Below, piece after piece: positions 60,610-64,000 of a stretch of DNA of 64,000 nt. Origin of the DNA: Streptomyces sp. CB01249 (GTDB taxonomy: Bacteria; Actinomycetota; Actinomycetes; Streptomycetales; Streptomycetaceae); the NCBI RefSeq assembly GCF_001905735.1, contig NZ_LISW01000006.1, forward strand, positions 255,432 to 319,431, written 5' to 3'. Both the position numbers and the translations under genes were made by a program. The number at the start of each line of letters is the position of its first letter. The first letter of the stretch is position 1. Below the pieces are notes generated by a model, which worked only from the letters and a program-made list of their open reading frames with translations, had not been told where the DNA came from and did not search any database.

Positions 60610-61868
60610 CGGGGCTCCTTCGAGGGGGCCTGCAGGGGGAGGCGGGCGGCCAGCCGCCACACGCCGTCGTCGCGGGGACCGGCCTCGGTGGCGCCGCCGA
60701 GCAGCAGGGCGCGCTCCTTGACGCCGGTCAGGCCGCGTCCGCCGCCGGGGCGGGCGACCGGGGGCCCGGGCGGAAGCGCGCTGTCCAGGACGAGCGTCAG
60801 CTCGCGGGCGCCGACGCCGAGGCGCAGCCGGACCGGGGAGCCGGGGACGCCGTGCCGCAGCGCGTTGCTCAGGCCCTCCTGCACGATCCGGTACGCCTCG
60901 GCCGAGACGGGTCCGGGCACCGCGCCCGGGTCGCCGTCGGCCTCGTAGCGCACGGGCACCCCGCACCGGGCGAGCAGCCCGCCGAGCGCGTCGAGCCCGG
61001 GGCCCGCGAGCGCGTCGGACCCGTCGCCGTCCTGCCGCAACAGGCCGAGGACCGCGTCGAGTTCGCCGACCGTGCGCCGCGTGGTCTCCTCGATCGCGGT
61101 GAGCGCCTCCCGGACGAACCCGGGGTCGCTGTCCAGGACCCGGCGGGCGGCCCCCGCCTGCAGGGTGACGGCGCTCAGCGCGTGGCCGACCGAGTCGTGC
61201 AGCTCCCGGGCGAGCCGGTTGCGCACGGCCAGTTCGGCGGCCCGGCGCTCGGCGGCGGCCAGCCGGTCGTCCGGGGTGGGGCCGAGCAGCACGGGCGCCC
61301 GGTTCGCGAGCAGCGCCCCGGCCGCCGCCGCGCACCCCGCCAGCGCGACGAGCATGGCCGCCCCGGCCAGGGGCGCGACGGCCAGGACCCAGGTGTGGTC
61401 CAGGCCCGGGCGGGCGTCCAGGGCGGATTCGCGGAGGGCCGGGACGAACGGCAGCGCCGCCACGCAGACCGAGAACGGGACGAGCGCCAGCGTCATCCCG
61501 CTGATGATCCCGCCGAGCCCGACGTGCAGCGTGAACCAGGCGGCCGAGCGCGCCCGCGCCTGCCGGGAGGCGGCGGGCCCGTCCGCGAGGGGCCGGTCCG
61601 GGGCCAGCCCGCACAGGGCGCGGGCGGCAGCCACCGAGAGCGGCCGGGCGGTGGGGAGCAGCGCGGTGACGGCGGCCATCGGCAGGGCGCAGCCGAAGGC
61701 GGCGAGCTGGGCGGGGAGCGAGGTGAAGGGGTTGACGTCGGGCGCGTACAGGCCGACGACCACCGTGCCGACCAGGAAGTACGGCATCAGCAGGGCGCCA
61801 CCGATGATCAGGTGCAGCCACCGCAGCCGGGCACGGCGGCCCACCAGCCGGGCTATCAGCGGGGTCAT
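60606..61868 (-). CDS. Sensor histidine kinase (HisKA_3 type)
   Basis: 420 residues from ATG 61868. Four or more membrane helices in the first ~190 residues, then the phospho-acceptor His224 in LARELHDSVGHAL. The ATPase domain has EGLSNALRHG as N-box and a glycine-rich GGGRGLTGVKER. Such kinases lack a large extracellular sensor and may sense the membrane. ATGA overlaps on both sides tie it to the membrane protein upstream and the regulator downstream. Confidence 0.94.
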   Translation of the reverse strand: MTPLIARLVGRRARLRWLHLIIGGALLMPYFLVGTVVVGLYAPDVNPFTSLPAQLAAFGCALPMAAVTALLPTARPLSVAAARALCGLAPDRPLADGPAASRQARARSAAWFTLHVGLGGIISGMTLALVPFSVCVAALPFVPALRESALDARPGLDHTWVLAVAPLAGAAMLVALAGCAAAAGALLANRAPVLLGPTPDDRLAAAERRAAELAVRNRLARELHDSVGHALSAVTLQAGAARRVLDSDPGFVREALTAIEETTRRTVGELDAVLGLLRQDGDGSDALAGPGLDALGGLLARCGVPVRYEADGDPGAVPGPVSAEAYRIVQEGLSNALRHGVPGSPVRLRLGVGARELTLVLDSALPPGPPVARPGGGRGLTGVKERALLLGGATEAGPRDDGVWRLAARLPLQAPSKEPR

Positions 61869-62830
61869 GCCGGGGCGCCTCGCGTCCCGGCCGCGCGCTC
61901 GGCGAGGAAGTACGCGCCGAGGGTCACCACCAGCGTTCCGACCAGCATCTGCACAGCGTAGGTGAGCACCATGCCGGGCGTGGCCGTTTCCGCGCCCTCC
62001 CCGGCCGAGCCCAGCGCGGCCAGGCAGAGCCAGCCGCCCCAGCAGGCCGTCGCCCCGGAACCGCCCCACGCCAGCGCGAGCGGCACCCGCAGCGGCAGCG
62101 CGGACCGGCGGAAGGCCAGCAGCAGGACCCCGGCCACGGCCACCGCGATCCACAGCACGTACACCGCCTCCAGCACGTGGAAGCCGCTGTCCCGCCCGGC
62201 CACCCGGTCCGGGGTGAGGCCCGCCGTCGAGCCCGCCGCCCACAGCAGATGCGCGGTGCCGGGCGCCAGGGCGAGCAGCGACGCGGCGACGGCGGCGGCC
62301 CGCAGCGCGGGGGCGGTCGGGCTCGCGGGCAGTGCGCCCAGCGTGCCCTGCCAGAGGTGGCCCCAGCGGTCACGGGCGTACAGCACGAACAGCGCGCCCA
62401 GGGACAGGCCCTGGAGGATGAAGCCGCCGTAGACGACGCCGAACACCCACTCGTGCAGGAACGGCCGGCCCGCGGCCTCCGCGCCGCCGGTGTCCCCGCC
62501 CAGCGCCCGGGCCAGCAGCTGCGCCGGGTAGCCGGTCATGATCGGCAGCAGCAGCCCGGTCGCCGTCCACATCGGCAGCGCGAGCAGCCACGCGGGCACC
62601 CGCAGCCCCCAGGGCCGGGTGAGCAGCAGGGCCAGGACCACCACCGCGCCGTCCATCAGCACCGAACCGCCGTTGGCGACAGCCATCAGGGCGCGGTGGT
62701 CCAGCAGCTCGCTGCCGTCCGGGATCCCGACGCGGCTGCCCGCCAGCCAGGCGATCTTGAGGGTGATGTAGGGCAGGCAGGAGACGATGGCGACGGTGCG
62801 CAGCGCGGTGCGGGCGGAGACGGTTGTCAT
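61865..62830 (-). CDS. Membrane protein cotranscribed with the two-component system
   Basis: 321 residues from ATG 62830; a GTG three codons upstream is possible. About seven or eight hydrophobic helices, no recognised catalytic motif. Its stop overlaps the kinase start as ATGA, so it probably belongs to the same signalling unit, perhaps as a sensor partner. No function is assigned. Confidence 0.8.
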   Translation of the reverse strand: MTTVSARTALRTVAIVSCLPYITLKIAWLAGSRVGIPDGSELLDHRALMAVANGGSVLMDGAVVVLALLLTRPWGLRVPAWLLALPMWTATGLLLPIMTGYPAQLLARALGGDTGGAEAAGRPFLHEWVFGVVYGGFILQGLSLGALFVLYARDRWGHLWQGTLGALPASPTAPALRAAAVAASLLALAPGTAHLLWAAGSTAGLTPDRVAGRDSGFHVLEAVYVLWIAVAVAGVLLLAFRRSALPLRVPLALAWGGSGATACWGGWLCLAALGSAGEGAETATPGMVLTYAVQMLVGTLVVTLGAYFLAERAAGTRGAPA

Positions 62831-62881
62831 GGCCCCCACGCTGCCCGGCGGCGCGCCCCCGCACCTCCTGCCCGATGACGA

Positions 62882-62909
62882 TCCGCCTCCGCCGCACGGG
62901 GGAGGCGGA
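62882..62909 (-). terminator. Hairpin after iclR
   Basis: TCCGCCTCC (62882-62890) pairs with GGAGGCGGA (62901-62909), ten-base loop, just past the iclR stop on the minus strand. Confidence 0.6.
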
Positions 62910-62917
62910 CCGGGGGC

Positions 62918-63688
62918 TCAGAGCCTGCGGGTGGCGAGCGTCAGCCGGTCGCGCGCGTCGAACAGCGCGTCCTTGACCATCTGTTCGTGCGCGGGCGTGA
63001 GCCGGGCGACCGGCACCGAGCAGCTGATGGCGTCCCGGGCCGGGGTGCGGTACGGGACGGCGACCCCGAAGCAGCGCAGCCCCAACGTGTTCTCCTCGCG
63101 GTCCACCGCGTACCCCTGCTCGCGGATCTGGTGCAGCTCCTCGATGAGCTTCTCCCGGTCCGTCAGGGTGTGTTCGGTGAGCGCGGGCAGCGTCTCGGGC
63201 AGCATCTTGCGGACCTGCTCGTCGCTGTAGGTGGCCAGCAGCGCCTTGCCGAGCGAGGTGGAGTGCGCGGGCAGCCGGCGGCCGACGCGGGTGAAGGGGC
63301 GCAGATAGTGCTGGGACTGGCGGGTGGCGAGGTAGACCACGTTGGTGCCGTCGAGCCGGGCCAGGTGGATGGTCTCCGTGGTGTCGTCGGAGAGCCGGTC
63401 GAGCGTGGGCCGGGCCGCGGCGACGACCTCGTCGCCGTCGATGTACGAGGTGCCGACCAGCAGGGCCCGTACGCCGATCCCGTAACGCGTCCCCGTCGCG
63501 TCGGTCTCCACCCAGCCCAGCTCCACCAGTGTGCGCAGCAGCATGTAGAGGCTGGACTTCGGGTAGCCGACGGCCTCCTGGACCGCGGCGAGCGAGTGCA
63601 TCCCGGGCCGCCCCGCGAAGTACTCCAGCAGCTCGACCGTCCGTACCGCGGACTTGACCTGCGCCCCACCCGACTCGGGAACCGACAT
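62918..63688 (-). CDS. IclR-family regulator, candidate pectin/uronate repressor
   Basis: 256 residues from ATG 63688. The winged helix is at about 15-65 (MHSLAAVQEAVGYPKSSLYMLLRTL) and the effector domain covers the rest, with LPAHSTSLGKALLA and NTLGLRCFGVAVPYR typical of the family (KdgR, PcaR). It is divergent from the aldehyde dehydrogenase gene with two dyads between. Related dyads occur before udh, kdgD and the ABC operon, so it is the best candidate regulator of the island. A TTG/ATG further upstream gives an unlikely long N-terminus. Confidence 0.92.
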   Translation of the reverse strand: MSVPESGGAQVKSAVRTVELLEYFAGRPGMHSLAAVQEAVGYPKSSLYMLLRTLVELGWVETDATGTRYGIGVRALLVGTSYIDGDEVVAAARPTLDRLSDDTTETIHLARLDGTNVVYLATRQSQHYLRPFTRVGRRLPAHSTSLGKALLATYSDEQVRKMLPETLPALTEHTLTDREKLIEELHQIREQGYAVDREENTLGLRCFGVAVPYRTPARDAISCSVPVARLTPAHEQMVKDALFDARDRLTLATRRL

Positions 63689-63730
63689 CGCCCTGCCCCT
63701 TTCACCCCGCCGACGAAACCCTGCGACTTC

Positions 63731-63760
63731 TTGCCAACACCGAACGCCCGGAAATAGAGT
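63731..63760 (+). promoter_or_regulatory. Possible promoter of the aldehyde dehydrogenase gene
   Basis: TTGCCA (63731-63736), 18 bases, TAGAGT (63755-63760); the operator dyads lie 14-45 bases further on. Confidence 0.35.
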
Positions 63761-63773
63761 CGCTTCACATTCA

Positions 63774-63805
63774 CGTTCAGGAACGCTGTTCAGAATACCG
63801 AACAG
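63774..63805. promoter_or_regulatory. Double operator between iclR and the aldehyde dehydrogenase gene
   Basis: CGTTC-AG-GAACG (63774-63785) is followed at once by CTGTTC-N8-GAACAG (63786-63805). The second is 15 of 18 identical to the dyad at 46649-46666. Confidence 0.65.
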
Positions 63806-63855
63806 CTTATACCGGACGACTTCTGATGTGCGGCAGTGGAGCGGAAGGAAACACG

Positions 63856-64000
63856 GTGGCAGCAGCACCAGTCTGGAGCGTCGACCCCCGCACCGGGAAC
63901 CCGCGCGAGCAGGTTGCGGTGGAGGCCACAGCGGAGGAGGTCGACCGCGCGGTCCGCGCCGCCCACGCGGTGCGCGGCTCCCTCGCCGACCGCACCACGC
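63856..64000 (+). CDS. Aldehyde dehydrogenase, probably 2,5-dioxopentanoate dehydrogenase, 5' part
   Basis: Only the first 48 residues are in the window, from GTG 63856 with GGAAGGA upstream. VWSVDPRTGNPREQVAVEAT, followed by AEEVDRAVRAAH, resembles the N-terminus of NADP-dependent 2,5-dioxovalerate dehydrogenases. This enzyme would convert the product of kdgD and of the arabinose branch to 2-oxoglutarate, which fits the whole island. No catalytic residues are visible, so the specific call is an inference from N-terminus and context. Confidence 0.75.
   Translation, partial: MAAAPVWSVDPRTGNPREQVAVEATAEEVDRAVRAAHAVRGSLADRTT

Overview
The window is a high-GC actinobacterial chromosome segment, almost certainly Streptomyces. 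Evidence: third codon positions are nearly all G or C, GTG and TTG starts are frequent, genes often overlap as ATGA or GTGA, whiA sits beside the yvcK family gene, an RbpA-family protein and OpcA are present, and heme A biosynthesis and SUF genes lie next to the glycolysis cluster. No rRNA, tRNA, CRISPR array or intact insertion sequence was found.

Left part (1-16.1 kb) is core carbon metabolism: the end of yvcK, then whiA, gap, pgk, tpiA and secG, an rbpA-like paralogue and pgi on the plus strand. A minus-strand pentose phosphate operon follows (tkt, tal, zwf, opcA, pgl). Next come ctaB, a small protein, ctaA, a two-gene ABC exporter and the SUF operon (sufR, sufB, sufD, a Rieske protein, sufC, sufS, sufU and a MIP18-type protein). 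The sufR start codon overlaps a CAAC-N6-GTTG operator.

Middle part (26.3-38.7 kb) is mixed. It holds two VOC proteins (counting the one after pgi), an SMR efflux gene with its TetR regulator, an HxlR-peroxiredoxin fusion divergent from an MFS gene, convergent dapD and dapA, a GNAT enzyme, a PhoX-like Tat-secreted phosphatase behind a PHO-box-like repeat, and a protein with two TerD domains.

Right part (38.7-64 kb) reads as a pectin utilisation island. Secreted rhamnogalacturonan acetylesterase, pectate lyase and pectinesterase would attack pectin. A sugar ABC transporter without its own ATPase would import fragments, and a GH43 enzyme without a signal peptide would cut them inside the cell. 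Uronate dehydrogenase and KdgD would oxidise galacturonate to 2,5-dioxopentanoate. A GntR-dehydratase-dehydratase operon matches the non-phosphorylating L-arabinose route to the same intermediate. The aldehyde dehydrogenase cut by the window end would convert it to 2-oxoglutarate. Related dyads of the form GTTC-N8-G(A/G)AC precede udh, kdgD, the ABC operon and the iclR/aldehyde dehydrogenase pair, suggesting one IclR regulon. A sigma/anti-sigma pair, a penicillin-binding protein and a two-component system are embedded before the IclR gene. The pathway assignments are inferences from family resemblance; operators and overlaps are read directly from the bases.
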